Part shown: positions 5,411-5,861 of the stretch, in pieces
Layout: every line of letters begins with the position of its first letter
Numbering within the stretch: the stretch's first letter is position 1
NCBI GenBank assembly: GCA_937871705.1
Contig: CALMOO010000890.1
Location: 19,644-25,504 of the forward strand
Source: an uncultured Hymenobacter sp.
GTDB lineage: Bacteria > Bacteroidota > Bacteroidia > Cytophagales > Hymenobacteraceae
Direction: 5' to 3'
Length of the DNA stretch: 5,861 nt
Translations under genes and position numbers: made by a program
Notes under the pieces: generated by a model
The model's input: only the letters and a program-made list of their open reading frames with translations
What the model was told of the DNA's origin: nothing
The model's database searches: none

Positions 5411-5861
5411 TTAATGAGCAGCTACTTCGGCTGCCCCGGCGACCCGAACGCTGGCCAGCGCTTTGGCCAAGGCAGCGTCTTTCAGCTCGGGTACCGCCAC
5501 ACCTTCGACGCGGGTCACGGTTACGTCGGTCATGCCCAGGAAGCCGAGCACCGCTTGCAGGTAGGGAGCCACGAAGTCGTAGCTGGCCGCTGGGCCTTCG
5601 GAATACACCCCGCCGCTCGACATGGCTACGTACACTTTCTTGCCGGTGATCAGGCCCTCGGGGCCGGCGGCGGTGTAGCGGAACGTGATGCCGGCGCGGG
5701 CGATGTGGTCAATCCACGCTTTGAGCACAGAGGGAATCCCAAAATTGTAGAGCGGGGCCCCAATCACGATGATGTCGGCGGCCATCACTTCGGCAATGGC
5801 ATCGTCCGAGTGCTTGGCGGCTACCTGCTGGTCGGGCGTACGTTGGTCAGCAGGCGTGAAG
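5411..5861 (-). CDS. azoR: FMN-dependent NADH-azoreductase (5' end beyond the window)
   Basis: The last 149 residues of a flavodoxin-like azoreductase. The full family length is about 200, so roughly 50 N-terminal residues, including the phosphate-binding SxR segment, lie past the right edge. The reading frame stays open to 5861, with RTPDQ and SDDAIAEVMAADIIVIGAP visible before the core. APLYNFGIPSVLKAWIDHIARAG (35-57 of the visible part) is the signature FMN isoalloxazine-binding region. ITFRYTAAGPEGL (58-70) and SSGGVY (81-86, where relatives often have RGGxY) follow. AzoR enzymes reduce quinones and azo compounds by two electrons from NAD(P)H and act in quinone detoxification. The product is cytosolic and normally dimeric. 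It is the first visible gene of the minus-strand operon. Its promoter and any regulator, often HxlR- or LysR-type in such clusters, would be outside the window. An internal GTG/ATG at 5788-5783 is not the real start, because homology continues upstream. Confidence 0.92.
   Translation of the reverse strand, partial: FTPADQRTPDQQVAAKHSDDAIAEVMAADIIVIGAPLYNFGIPSVLKAWIDHIARAGITFRYTAAGPEGLITGKKVYVAMSSGGVYSEGPAASYDFVAPYLQAVLGFLGMTDVTVTRVEGVAVPELKDAALAKALASVRVAGAAEVAAH

Overview
The window looks like a chromosomal segment of a high-GC member of the Bacteroidota. A Hymenobacter-like Cytophagales bacterium is my best guess. This rests on GC-rich codon use, no clear Shine-Dalgarno sequence before most starts, and the general flavour of the proteins. 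It is an inference without a marker gene. I see no rRNA, tRNA, CRISPR array, transposase or phage gene.

Layout. Positions 1-156 are a leader that carries two imperfect copies of a ~20-bp element at 22-bp spacing. Positions 157-2245 (+) hold two genes that read as a small decarboxylase cassette: a Pht5-like protein (4,5-dihydroxyphthalate decarboxylase / substrate-binding-protein fold) and a metal-dependent amidohydrolase-2 decarboxylase of the gamma-resorcylate / 2,3-dihydroxybenzoate type with all expected metal ligands. Positions 2246-3415 are a decayed, lower-GC stretch read on the minus strand. It contains the N-terminal remnant of an EgtD-type histidine methyltransferase (two in-frame TAG codons, then truncated), an isochorismatase-family cysteine hydrolase interrupted by one in-frame TGA, and a short unassigned C-terminal-looking fragment. 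Positions 3416-5861 (-) hold four intact-looking, co-directional genes. In transcription order they are an FMN-dependent NADH-azoreductase (5' end outside the window), a DoxX membrane protein, a small NADP-binding F420-reductase-like oxidoreductase and a pirin. A plausible terminator follows the pirin gene.

How the parts fit. The right-hand four genes form a recognisable quinone/electrophile or redox-stress set: flavin reductase, DoxX membrane partner, NADP oxidoreductase and cupin-type pirin. The left-hand pair suggests decarboxylation of a hydroxylated aromatic acid, with no transporter, oxygenase or regulator visible. Between them lies a graveyard of genes in the same orientation as the redox operon. 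The decarboxylase pair ends only about 50 bp from where recognisable egtD homology stops, so it may have replaced or deleted the rest of egtD.

I do not see a clearly new biological system. The most informative observations are the two pseudogenes, the possible insertion/deletion scar beside the decarboxylase cassette, and the tandem 22-bp-spaced element upstream of it.
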